The notes under the pieces: model-generated
What the model was told of the DNA's origin: nothing
What the model saw: only the letters and a program-made list of their open reading frames with translations
Databases searched by the model: none
Position numbers and translations under genes: made by a program
Assembly: GCF_001468285.1 (NCBI RefSeq)
Contig: NZ_LNSB01000034.1
Location: 1 to 59,505 of the forward strand
Origin: Sphingopyxis sp. HIX
GTDB lineage: Bacteria; Pseudomonadota; Alphaproteobacteria; Sphingomonadales; Sphingomonadaceae
Length of the DNA stretch: 59,505 nucleotides
Reading direction: 5' to 3'
Shown: positions 52,094-59,505 of the stretch, piece by piece
Layout of the letters: every line of letters starts with the position of its first letter
Position numbering within the stretch: the first letter of the stretch is position 1

Positions 52094-52762
52094 ATGAGCG
52101 AACCCAAGCCCGACTTCGTCCCCGCGCTCGGCAGGATCAACCTGCCCGGCGCCTATGACCTCGCGATCGCGCTGATGACGCGCGAGCGCCGCTGGCGCCG
52201 CGCGCTCGTCGAGATGGTCGATGCGCGCCCCGGCGAGTCCATCGTCGATATCGGCTGCGGGACCGGAACGCTGCTGCTCGCGCTCGCGCGCCGCTATCCC
52301 GGCTGCCGCTTCATCGGCGTCGATCCCGATCCGAAGGTCCTGTCCATCGCCCGCCGCAAAGCCGCCGCGGCGGGGGCAACAATCGATTGGATCGAGGCGA
52401 TGGGCGACGATCTCGAAGGCGTCGCCGAAGTCGCAGCGTGCGACCGCATCGTCTCCAGCCTCGTGCTCCACCAATGCCCGCTCGCGGTGAAACAGGCGAT
52501 CGCGGCGCACATGCTCCGCCTGCTCGCACCCGGCGGCACGCTGGTCATCGCCGACTATGGCGAGCAGCGCACGCGGCTGATGCGCCTGCTGTTCCGGCAG
52601 ATCCAGGCGCTCGACGGTTTCGAGCTGACCGAGCCCAATGCGCTGGGCTGCATCCCAGCTATCCTCGAAGCGGCGGGCTTTGCCGATGTCGAGGAACCCT
52701 TCGCGCTCGCGACCCCGACCGGGTCGATCTCGCTCTACCGCGCGCGGCGGCCAGCAGGTTGA
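52094..52762 (+). CDS. class I SAM-dependent methyltransferase
   Basis: A 222-aa Rossmann-fold methyltransferase of the UbiE-like small-molecule type. Motif I is IVDIGCGTGTLLLALARRYPG, followed by the acidic FIGVDPDPKVL and motif post-II DRIVSSLVLHQCP. The C-terminal half is LAPGGTLVIADYGEQRT. The substrate cannot be deduced. Independent of the preceding regulator gene (65-bp gap). Confidence 0.85.
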   Translation: MSEPKPDFVPALGRINLPGAYDLAIALMTRERRWRRALVEMVDARPGESIVDIGCGTGTLLLALARRYPGCRFIGVDPDPKVLSIARRKAAAAGATIDWIEAMGDDLEGVAEVAACDRIVSSLVLHQCPLAVKQAIAAHMLRLLAPGGTLVIADYGEQRTRLMRLLFRQIQALDGFELTEPNALGCIPAILEAAGFADVEEPFALATPTGSISLYRARRPAG

Positions 52763-52768
52763 CCGTGC

Positions 52769-53866
52769 CTAGTCCTGCCCGGCGATCTTGATGTCCTTGC
52801 CCAGCAATGTCTTCACATAGATGCGCTGGACCAGCACATAGACGACCACGGTCAGCGGCGCCGCGAGCAACACGCCGAGGAAACCGAACAATATCCCCGC
52901 CGCGACCACCGCGAACAGCAGCACCGCAGGCGGCACGTCGACCGCCTGCTTCTGGATCATCGGCTGCAGGAAATTGCCCTGCAATTGCTGGATCAACAGG
53001 AACAGGACCAACGTCCACAGCGCGGTCGCGGGCGAGACGGTGAAGGCGAGCAGCACCGCGGGCACCCCGGCGATGATCGGCCCGATCATCGGGATGACGT
53101 CGAGCAGCCCCGCGATCAGCCCCAGCCCGCCGGCCGCGGGTACGCCGAGCAGCGCGAGCCCCGCCCAGGTCAGCGCCGCGACGACCAGCGACGACACCGC
53201 CTGCCCGACCATCCAGCCCTTGAGCCCGCGCCCCGCATCGCCGAGCGCGAGCGCCGCGGTCGCCTCGGCCTTTTCGGGCAGCAGCAGCAACAGCCCGCGG
53301 CGATAGGTCGCGGGATCGCTGGCGAGGAAGATGGCCGCCACTAACACCAGCACGAAATCGGCGATGCCGCTGCCCGCGGCGAGCGCATAGCCACCTGCCT
53401 GCGAGGCGAGCCGCGAGATGTCGTCGCCGCCGACCTCGGCGAGTTCGCGCACGCGTTCGCCGAGCCCGTAGCGGTCGAGGAAGGCCTCGACCCCGCGCAG
53501 CGCCTGCGGGATCTGTTCGCGGATCGTGTCGACCTCGCGCGCCAGCTGCGAGCCGAAGAGCATGAAGGCGCCGACGAAAATCGCGACGATCCCCGCGACC
53601 GACAGCGCCAGTGCGATGCCGCGGCCGACGCGGGTCTTGCGGCACAGCCAGCTCGCGATCGCATCGAAGATCGCGCCGAGCACCACCGCCGCGAAAACGA
53701 GCATGAAGAAGCGCGTGAGGGTGATCGTCAGCCAGGTGACCCCGACGATCGCGAGGACGATCACCGCCGCGACGGCGATCCGGCCGGGCGACCAGGCAGG
53801 CGCGGGCGGGGCCTTGCTGCGCGATCGGGCGGCGGGAGCGGCGGGCGCGTCGGCGTTTTCGGTCAT
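52769..53866 (-). CDS. AI-2E/PerM-family membrane transporter
   Basis: A 365-aa inner-membrane protein with an N-terminal Ala/Pro-rich leader and about eight hydrophobic segments (for example IAVAAVIVLAIVGVTWLTITL, FFMLVFAAVVLGAIF, VAGIVAIFVGAFML, FVLVLVAAIFLA, GLIAGLLDVIPMIGPIIAGVPAVLL). The GLLDVIPMIGPIIAG block is the family signature. Family members include quorum-signal and Na+/H+ exporters; the substrate here is unknown. Convergent with the methyltransferase gene (6-bp gap). Confidence 0.88.
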   Translation of the reverse strand: MTENADAPAAPAARSRSKAPPAPAWSPGRIAVAAVIVLAIVGVTWLTITLTRFFMLVFAAVVLGAIFDAIASWLCRKTRVGRGIALALSVAGIVAIFVGAFMLFGSQLAREVDTIREQIPQALRGVEAFLDRYGLGERVRELAEVGGDDISRLASQAGGYALAAGSGIADFVLVLVAAIFLASDPATYRRGLLLLLPEKAEATAALALGDAGRGLKGWMVGQAVSSLVVAALTWAGLALLGVPAAGGLGLIAGLLDVIPMIGPIIAGVPAVLLAFTVSPATALWTLVLFLLIQQLQGNFLQPMIQKQAVDVPPAVLLFAVVAAGILFGFLGVLLAAPLTVVVYVLVQRIYVKTLLGKDIKIAGQD

Positions 53867-53968
53867 GCCCCCACCTTATCGGCGCGGCGCGGCGGCGCAA
53901 CCATCTGCTTTGTCATCATTCGCGCTGGACGCGGGCGGGGGTTTTGTGGCAACGGCGCTGCTCCACGG

Positions 53969-54053
53969 GCCCCTGTGGTGAAATTGGTAGACGCGCTCGA
54001 CTCAAAATCGAGTTCCGCAAGGAGTGCTGGTTCGAGTCCGGCCAGGGGCACCA
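53969..54053 (+). tRNA. tRNA-Leu (anticodon CAA)
   Basis: The 85-nt cloverleaf has acceptor stem GCCCCTG/CAGGGGC and D arm GGTGAAATTGGTAGACGC. The anticodon stem CTCGA/TCGAG has a CTCAAAA loop (anticodon CAA, reads UUG). A class II variable arm TTCCGCAAGGAG and T arm CTGGTTCGAGTCCGGCC follow, with encoded ACCA. Confidence 0.95.
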
Positions 54054-54169
54054 TCGGCACTTCGTTCGAACAGACCCATTCCGGCCGCGCCCGGTTCCGG
54101 ACATCTGCCGATTGGGCAAACGGATCTTTTCCGGAGGTTGCGACGGAAAGTCCCGAACCAGCCTGCTCC

Positions 54170-54547
54170 TTACCAGCGGCATCCGATGCGCCGCATCCGG
54201 TCTTCCGCTGCGATCACGCGGAAAGCCAGCCAGATGATCTCGGAGCCCTTCGTCAGGCAATTGGTATAGTCGTCGGTAAAGGCGCAGCCCAGCGCGCCGC
54301 AGACCGCAAAGGTCCCTGCCGCATCGCGGGCGTATCCCGTCCGGTCATATTCGTCGGCGGCGGCGACCATACACCCCGCGGCCACCAATGCCGTGCCCGG
54401 ATTCTGACCCGCGAGATAGCTGCCACGCCCGTCGGCGAAGCTGCGCTCGGCCCGAAGCGAATAACAATCCTCAGCCTGAGCCGCCGACGCCGACCCGATC
54501 ATGGCAACCAAGGCCATCGCGGCCACGGTTTTGCGAAAAATCTTCAT
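54170..54547 (-). CDS. small secreted Cys-containing hypothetical protein
   Basis: A 125-aa protein. The ATG at 54547 gives a clean signal peptide (FRKTVAAMALVAMIGSASAAQA, cut after AQA). The mature part has six Cys (EDCYSLRAE, AAGCMVAA, AVCGALGCAF, NCLTKG and a terminal RRIGCRW) that could form disulfides in the periplasm. No recognised family. The upstream in-frame part of the open frame lacks coding character. Confidence 0.65.
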   Translation of the reverse strand: MKIFRKTVAAMALVAMIGSASAAQAEDCYSLRAERSFADGRGSYLAGQNPGTALVAAGCMVAAADEYDRTGYARDAAGTFAVCGALGCAFTDDYTNCLTKGSEIIWLAFRVIAAEDRMRRIGCRW

Positions 54548-54775
54548 GACTGTCTCCCCGTACGAGGCAGGATGCCTCACCCGTTCATCGGGTGGGTGAA
54601 TCGGGGGGTGTGCGCGATCGTGCGATTTTTTTTGCGACCTCGCGCCGGTTGCTCGCGAATGATGCTGGCGCGAGGCCGCGTGCGGGCGAAACAGCCCGGC
54701 GCGCAATGTTCGCCCCGGGCTGTTCCGGTCATGTTGCGATGACCGGCGGATCCTTGCCCACCGGGCGAGGTGCGG

Positions 54776-55075
54776 TCATGGCGCATAAAGCCATTTGAAG
54801 ATGGCACGCGCGATATCCCAGCTCACGCCCTTTCCGACCGCGGCGGCGATGGCGTCGTCGTCGCTGTTCCCCTTGACCGACTTTTCCCAATAGATGGCGG
54901 TGCAGGCGCTTGCGAGCACCGCTACCGATACGCCGGCCGCCTGCGCGCCGACATATTGGGCCAGCCAGGCCTTCAGCCCCGCCATCTTTGCGACATAATG
55001 ATATTTGAGCGCGATTTTTCCGGCGAGACCCAGGCCTGCCTTGAGCGCGAAGAATGTTGAAACCGGTTCGACCAT
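54776..55075 (-). CDS. small membrane-associated hypothetical protein
   Basis: A 99-aa protein with a hydrophobic N-terminal segment (FFALKAGLGLAGKIALKY) and a second helix (GVSVAVLASACTAIYWE). It ends in WDIARAIFKWLYAP. No family recognised. ATAATTGCCC precedes the start. Together with the secreted protein before it on the same strand it is an accessory-looking pair. The 319 bp upstream (55076-55394) hold an AT-rich patch (55170-55225) that is the likely promoter region and no gene I can see. Confidence 0.55.
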   Translation of the reverse strand: MVEPVSTFFALKAGLGLAGKIALKYHYVAKMAGLKAWLAQYVGAQAAGVSVAVLASACTAIYWEKSVKGNSDDDAIAAAVGKGVSWDIARAIFKWLYAP

Positions 55076-55394
55076 ATAATTGCCCTTTCGATGAAATGCG
55101 GTTGCACGTTTGCATCGGGCGGGCCGGGCGTAGGATGTGCGCCCGAATGTTTCGATCTTGCTGCAGACTTGGCCGTATTAAATTCGATTTAGTGAGAAGT
55201 TTATTCATATTCTAAAGGCATTCTGCGCTGAAGCCCTGACGGGCGCCTTGTCTTTTCCTTAACGATTCCGGTGGACCAGCCAGAGGATCGGGGAAGGACG
55301 GCGGTTGTCGGGACGGAGGTGGGGTAGAAGCCAAGTGGATGAATTTTAGCAGCTTTATGTCTCTTCTGGGCGCTGTTGGAATCAGGAGGAAGGC

Positions 55395-56012
55395 ATGATC
55401 GAACCCCGCTTCTCTCCCCCAGGAGACGAACAGGATGTGGAAGGCGATCGCCGCGGCGGCGATCGATATCGCACCGTGTGGCGCATCGCGAAGGTTACCC
55501 GCGATGGCGACGCGGGGCTTTGGCGCGTACGCAACATGTCCGACGGCGGGATGATGCTCGCGGTCGAGGTTCCCGTGACGGTAGGCGAACGGCTCGAGAT
55601 CGCGCTGTCCGAAACCGTCGTGATCCACGGCCGCGTCGCCTGGTGCGAGGCGGGCAAGTGCGGCGTCGCCTTCGACGCCGCGGTCGACGGCAACGAGGTG
55701 CTGCGCCAGCTCGCCGCCGAACAGCAGTCGGGCGACTATCGCGCCCCGCGGCTGCCGCTGCACACGCGCGCGCAGCTGATCACCGACGGCGCGGTCAGCG
55801 ATATCGAACTCGCCGACCTGTCGCAGAGCGGTGCGGGCTTCGTCCACCAGCACGGCCATTTCGAGGTCGGCAAGGCACTCGAACTCGTCCTCCCCGGCGG
55901 CATCCGCCGCCAGGCGATCGTCCGCTGGTCGCGCGGCGGGCGCGGCGGTTTGTGGCTGACCGAGCCGCTGGGCCGCGCCGATATGGAGAGTATCCGGCAC
56001 TTTCAGGGGTGA
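55395..56012 (+). CDS. tandem PilZ-domain protein
   Basis: A 205-aa cytosolic protein with two PilZ-like repeats. The first has GDRRGGDRYRTVW ... VRNMSDGGMML (RxxxR and D/NxSxxG motifs). The second has APRLPLHTRAQLI ... LADLSQSGAGFV (a D-L-S-x2-G motif). PilZ domains bind cyclic di-GMP, and the full first motif set suggests it can. The target output is unknown. Start ATG at 55395 after AGGAGGAAGGC, a strong ribosome-binding site. Confidence 0.85.
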   Translation: MIEPRFSPPGDEQDVEGDRRGGDRYRTVWRIAKVTRDGDAGLWRVRNMSDGGMMLAVEVPVTVGERLEIALSETVVIHGRVAWCEAGKCGVAFDAAVDGNEVLRQLAAEQQSGDYRAPRLPLHTRAQLITDGAVSDIELADLSQSGAGFVHQHGHFEVGKALELVLPGGIRRQAIVRWSRGGRGGLWLTEPLGRADMESIRHFQG

Positions 56013-56031
56013 TGGGTCGAGCAAAGTAGGA

Positions 56032-56145
56032 CGTCGCCCCCGCGAAGGCGGGGGCCGCGGTCGGTTTACGCAGCGCTGTTAAGCAAGGCTGCCAGCGGCC
56101 GTGTCGGGAGGCACGTGACTCCCGGCACCCTTCGCGGGGGCGACG
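56032..56145. repeat. palindromic repeat (16-bp perfect arms)
   Basis: Arms 56032-56047 and 56130-56145 (CGTCGCCCCCGCGAAG) are perfect reverse complements. A nested hairpin 56103-56127 (GTCGGGAG/CTCCCGGC) lies between them. A fourth family of dispersed GC-rich palindromes, between the PilZ gene and the DUF885 gene. Confidence 0.65.
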
Positions 56146-56231
56146 GTATTGAAACAGGCAGCTCCCCACTCCAAACCCGCATTGCCCTGCCCCGCATCCA
56201 CCCTATAACCCCTTCAAACGAAAGGGGTCCC

Positions 56232-58049
56232 ATGCAGCTCAACCGACGCGAATTTTCCCTGGCGCTGGGCGCCACCATGCTCGCCGCGGCGCCGGCCGCC
56301 CGCGCCGCGGCGCAGCGTAGCGACGCCGCCTTCACCGCCTTCCTCGACGCGGCGTTCGAGGTCGAGCTCCAGCTCGATCCCGAACAGCTCACCGGCCTTG
56401 GCCGCAAGGAGCAGCAGGATCGTTTCACGGACCCGAGCGATGCCGGGGCGGAGGCGCGGCTCGCCTGGCGCCGCGCCAGCGTCGCCGAGATGAAGAAGCG
56501 CTTCGACCGTGCCGCACTCAGCGAGGATGCGCGCGTCTCCTACGATATGTGGGCGCTCGAACTCGAGCGCGCCGAGGCGTCAACGAAGTGGCGCGGGCAC
56601 GCCTATATCTTCGACCGCAACGGCCCGCACACCGGGCTGCCCAATTTCCTGATCAACCAGCACCGCGTCGACAGCCCCGCCGACATGGAGGCCTATGCGG
56701 CGCGCGTGACCGCGCTTGGCCCGACGCTGGATATCTATCTGGATCGGGCCAAGGCCTCGGCCGCCAAGGGCATCCGCATGCCGGGCTTCGCCTATGACCA
56801 GTCGATCGAACTGGTCGGGCGGCTGACGAGCGGCGCACCGTTCGGCGAGGGTGCCGATAATGCGCTGTACGCCGACGCCAAGGCGAAGGCGGCCGGGCTC
56901 GTCGCGGCGGGCAAGATCGACGCCGCGACTGCCGATGCCTTCACGGCGCGCGTCGGAAAGGCGATGACCGGCTCGCTCAAGCCCGCCTACGACCGAATCG
57001 AGGCCTGGCTCGTGGCCGATCGCGCCGCGGCGGGCACCGAACCGCGCGGCGCCGGCGCGCTGCCCGACGGGGCGGCCTATTATAGCGCGATGCTGCGCCT
57101 TCAGACGACGACCGACCTGACCGCCGACGAAATCCACGCCCTCGGCCTGTCCGAAGTCGCGCGCATCCGCGCCGAGATGGAAGTGCTCAAGGCGAAGATC
57201 GGCTATGAGGGCAAGCTCGAGGATTTCTTCCTCTTCCTGCGCAGCGACGACCGTTTCTATGTCGCGAACGACGATGCCGGGCGCGCCGCCTATCTGCAGA
57301 AAGCCGGGGATTATCTCGCGGGCATGCGCGCGCGGCTGCCCGAACAGTTCGCGCGGCTGCCCAAGGCCGACCTGATCGTCAAGCGCGTCGAGGCGTTTCG
57401 CGAAGAGCCCGGCGGCGCGGCGCATTATTCGCCCGCGGCGCTCGATGGCTCGCGCCCCGGCATCTATTATGTCCATCTCGCCGACACGCGCGCGACGCCG
57501 ATCTACGAGATCGAGGGCACGACCTATCACGAGGGCCACCCCGGCCATCATATGCAGATCGCGCTCGCGCAGGAGATGACCGGCACACCCGACTTCCGGA
57601 AGAATTATTTCTACGGCGCCTATGGCGAGGGCTGGGCGCTCTATGTCGAGCGGCTCGCCAAGGAAATGGGCTTCTACACCGATCCCTACAGCGATTTCGG
57701 GCGGCTGGGCCGCGAGATCTGGCGCGCGATCCGCCTGGTGGTCGATACCGGCATCCACGCCAAGGGGTGGAGCGACGAACAGGCCTTCACCTATTATTCG
57801 GCCAATTCGCCGCAGCCGGTGGGCAAGATCCGCTCCGAAATCCGCCGCTATTTCGTGACGCCCGGCCAGGCGACCTCGTACAAGGTCGGCATGCAGCGCA
57901 TCCTGGCACTGCGCGAAAAGGCGAAGGCGGCGCTTGGCGACCGTTACGACCAGAAGATGTTCCACGAGATCATACTCGGCCGCGGCTCGGTGCCGCTGCC
58001 GGTGCTCGAGGCGCAGGTCGACCGCTGGATCGCGGGGGCGACGATTTAG
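56232..58049 (+). CDS. Tat-exported DUF885 family hydrolase
   Basis: A 605-aa protein. The Tat-type signal is NRREFSLALGATMLAAAPAARA. The body matches DUF885, a family of periplasmic metallopeptidase-like proteins: MWALELERAEASTKWRGHAY, HRVDSPADMEAYAARV, and the metal-binding TTYHEGHPGHHMQIALAQE (HExxxHH, about residue 440). YGEGWALYVERLAKEMGFY and KIRSEIRRYFVTPGQATSYKVG follow. Probably cleaves small peptides; substrate unknown. The ATG at 56232 follows a GGGGTCC region. Confidence 0.9.
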   Translation: MQLNRREFSLALGATMLAAAPAARAAAQRSDAAFTAFLDAAFEVELQLDPEQLTGLGRKEQQDRFTDPSDAGAEARLAWRRASVAEMKKRFDRAALSEDARVSYDMWALELERAEASTKWRGHAYIFDRNGPHTGLPNFLINQHRVDSPADMEAYAARVTALGPTLDIYLDRAKASAAKGIRMPGFAYDQSIELVGRLTSGAPFGEGADNALYADAKAKAAGLVAAGKIDAATADAFTARVGKAMTGSLKPAYDRIEAWLVADRAAAGTEPRGAGALPDGAAYYSAMLRLQTTTDLTADEIHALGLSEVARIRAEMEVLKAKIGYEGKLEDFFLFLRSDDRFYVANDDAGRAAYLQKAGDYLAGMRARLPEQFARLPKADLIVKRVEAFREEPGGAAHYSPAALDGSRPGIYYVHLADTRATPIYEIEGTTYHEGHPGHHMQIALAQEMTGTPDFRKNYFYGAYGEGWALYVERLAKEMGFYTDPYSDFGRLGREIWRAIRLVVDTGIHAKGWSDEQAFTYYSANSPQPVGKIRSEIRRYFVTPGQATSYKVGMQRILALREKAKAALGDRYDQKMFHEIILGRGSVPLPVLEAQVDRWIAGATI

Positions 58050-58144
58050 GCAACGTCCGCTCCTCACCCCCAAGCGGCCATTTCTCGTCCGATTTGGCGC
58101 CCACCGCGCTTTCATGCATGATGCTCCCGAAAGGAGCCTTCCCC

Positions 58145-59140
58145 ATGCCCCACCCCGCTTCCCCCAATCGCCGCCAGTTGCTCGCGGGCGCCGCGGCGCT
58201 CACTGCGGCCGCCCCTGCCCTGCTGCGCGCCGCCGAGCCGCTCGCGCCCGATGTGCTCAAGGGACGCACGGTGCTGATCACCGGCGCGTCGAGCGGGTTC
58301 GGGCGCGTCGGCGCCTTGCTCTACGCGAAGCATGGCGCGAAGGTGATCGCGACGATGCGCAACGTGCCGCGAGCCGAGGCGGCAAGCCTCGCCGCCGAGG
58401 CCGCGAAGGACGAGCTCGACCTGCATGTCGTCGAGATCGACGTGACCGACGATGCATCGGTCGCGAGCGGCACCGCCGAAGCACTGAAGATCGCGGGCGG
58501 GCGGATCGACACGCTCGTCAACAATGCCGGCATCGGCATCACCGGCCCGGTCGAGGTGCAGGACATGGAAGCGACGCGGCTGATCTTCGAGACCAATGTG
58601 CTGGGCATCCAGCGCATGCTGCGCGCGCTGCTGCCGCAGATGCGCGCCGCGAAAACGGGCCAGATCTTCAACATCAGTTCGCAACTCGGCCGCGTGATCG
58701 TGCCCGGCGGCGGCCATTATTCGGCAACCAAATTCGCGGTCGAGGCGCTGTCTGAGCAGCTCGCTTACGAATTGGTGCCGCACGGCATCGACGTGACGGT
58801 CATCCAGCCCGGCGGCTATCCGACCAAGGTCTGGGTCAACCGCAATGTCTATACCGGCGCTCTGAAGGGGCGCAGCGATGCCGAGCTGCTCAAGGCCTAT
58901 GAGCCCTTCACGCGCGGCATGAGGACCGAGGACGGCAGCGGACGCAGCGCCGATCCCGCCGACGTGCCGCGCGCGATCGCCGAGATCATGGCGATGCCCG
59001 CGGGCAAGCGCCCGCTGCGCCGCGCGGTGCATCCGGGGAACAAGCCGCAGGAGACGATCAACAAGGTGTCGGCCGAGGTCCAGCTCGCCTGGCTGGGCGG
59101 CGGCGCGCTGGGGCCGCTGGTGCGCGCGGTGCACGACTGA
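58145..59140 (+). CDS. Tat-exported short-chain dehydrogenase/reductase
   Basis: A 331-aa SDR. The Tat signal NRRQLLAGAAALTAAAPALLRAA is unusual for an SDR, which is normally cytosolic. The Rossmann fold has TGASSGFGRVGALL (TGxxxGxG), NNAGIGITG, the catalytic Ser-Tyr-Lys in FNISSQLGRVIVPGGGHYSATKFAVEAL and the PGGYPTK segment. Substrate unknown. It follows the other Tat-exported gene by 95 bp in the same direction. Confidence 0.88.
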   Translation: MPHPASPNRRQLLAGAAALTAAAPALLRAAEPLAPDVLKGRTVLITGASSGFGRVGALLYAKHGAKVIATMRNVPRAEAASLAAEAAKDELDLHVVEIDVTDDASVASGTAEALKIAGGRIDTLVNNAGIGITGPVEVQDMEATRLIFETNVLGIQRMLRALLPQMRAAKTGQIFNISSQLGRVIVPGGGHYSATKFAVEALSEQLAYELVPHGIDVTVIQPGGYPTKVWVNRNVYTGALKGRSDAELLKAYEPFTRGMRTEDGSGRSADPADVPRAIAEIMAMPAGKRPLRRAVHPGNKPQETINKVSAEVQLAWLGGGALGPLVRAVHD

Positions 59141-59153
59141 ACGATCATGACCG

Positions 59154-59171
59154 CTGTCAAATCTCTGTCAC
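59154..59171 (+). promoter_or_regulatory. Pho box (PhoB-binding site)
   Basis: CTGTCAA-ATCT-CTGTCAC: two 7-bp direct repeats with 4-bp spacing match the PhoB consensus CTGTCAT-N4-CTGTCAT at 12 of 14 repeat positions. It lies about 115 bp upstream of the last gene, which looks like PhoX, so phosphate-starvation induction is likely. Confidence 0.75.
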
Positions 59172-59287
59172 GAAAGTGATTTTTTCGGAAACACTCGCGC
59201 CATCCACCTGACATCTCCCCCTGCCATCGGGGCGGCCTCACCGGGACGACTCCCAGTCCCGGGGCTCAAACCGAACAGGGGTACTGC

Positions 59288-59505
59288 ATGTCACATCTTA
59301 CCGACGACGCCCGCGCGCCTTATCGCAGCGCAACCGACGACCTCGACGGGCCCGACAGCCTCGAGGCGATCGTCGCCGCCAACCCCTCGCGCCGGTCGAT
59401 GCTGACGAACGGCCTGTTCGGCCTGTCGATGCTGCCGCTGCTCGCCGCGTGCGACAGCGACGGCGCGCCCGTCGTCACCGTGCCGCCGACGCCCACCCCC
59501 ACGCC
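59288..59505 (+). CDS. start of a probable PhoX-type alkaline phosphatase (partial)
   Basis: The first 72 codons of a gene cut by the window end. MSHLTDDARAPYRSATDD is followed by a Tat signal ending in a lipobox (SRRSMLTNGLFGLSMLPLLAAC), then a Pro/Thr-rich linker (VPPTPTPT). PhoX enzymes (DUF839) are Tat-exported calcium-dependent phosphatases with this architecture. The Pho box upstream supports the assignment, but the catalytic domain is outside the window. Confidence 0.6.
   Translation, partial: MSHLTDDARAPYRSATDDLDGPDSLEAIVAANPSRRSMLTNGLFGLSMLPLLAACDSDGAPVVTVPPTPTPT

Noticed and set aside
53969..55394. tRNA-Leu as the attachment site of an island carrying the eCIS.
   Set aside because: The tRNA is 4.5 kb away from the locus with ordinary genes between, no integrase is present and I see no repeated 3' tRNA fragment at the far side.

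Overview
The window looks like chromosomal DNA of a high-GC alphaproteobacterium, most likely a sphingomonad of the Sphingopyxis type. This is inferred from the strong C/G bias at third codon positions, the glyA-nrdR gene order, the many short palindromic intergenic repeats and the protein styles; no database search was possible. Protein functions are assigned from recognisable motifs and family resemblance recalled from memory.

Left arm (1-23 kb) is mostly housekeeping. On the minus strand it carries a PhoP/PhoQ-like two-component pair split by a 256-bp inverted-repeat element, a PepSY protein, tRNA-Val(CAC), HU, Lon, YbaB, DnaX and the 4.5S SRP RNA. A coupled cluster follows: cysteine desulfurase, 2Fe-2S ferredoxin, and a lipoprotein class A beta-lactamase with the Cys69/Cys238 pair typical of class A carbapenemases. 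Plus-strand genes come next: an alpha/beta hydrolase, an rpiB-glyA-orf-nrdR-trmJ-like chain, rpsD, an M28 metallopeptidase and the putrescine pair aguA-aguB. Minus-strand genes among them encode chorismate mutase, RlmJ and two membrane proteins.

Centre (23.3-49.5 kb, all minus strand) is the outstanding feature: a 26-kb, 21-gene operon-like locus for a phage-tail-like extracellular contractile injection system (eCIS, PVC/Afp type). In transcription order it holds an unknown 126-aa protein, sheath, tube, a zinc-knuckle gp51-like baseplate protein, a Pro/Ala-rich protein, a Pvc16-like cap protein, the Pvc15-like AAA+ ATPase, a small orphan, a DUF4157 effector candidate with Cys-rich C-terminus, a DUF6714-like protein, a second DUF4157 effector candidate with an amidase-like C-terminus, a CIS_tube protein, a LysM-like protein, gp27-like hub, gp5-like spike, PAAR-like tip, gp25-like protein, two baseplate-J-like wedge proteins, a tail-protein-I/beta-helix protein and a 1236-aa DUF6519/beta-helix protein. 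Most junctions are 4-5-bp start/stop overlaps. There is no capsid, terminase, integrase or lysis gene, and no recognisable tape-measure gene.

Right arm (49.9-59.5 kb) carries a coniferyl-aldehyde-type dehydrogenase, an AraC-like regulator, a SAM methyltransferase, an AI-2E-family permease, tRNA-Leu(CAA), two small proteins of unknown function, a double PilZ protein, a Tat-exported DUF885 hydrolase and a Tat-exported short-chain dehydrogenase. It ends with the start of a probable PhoX phosphatase gene preceded by a good Pho box.
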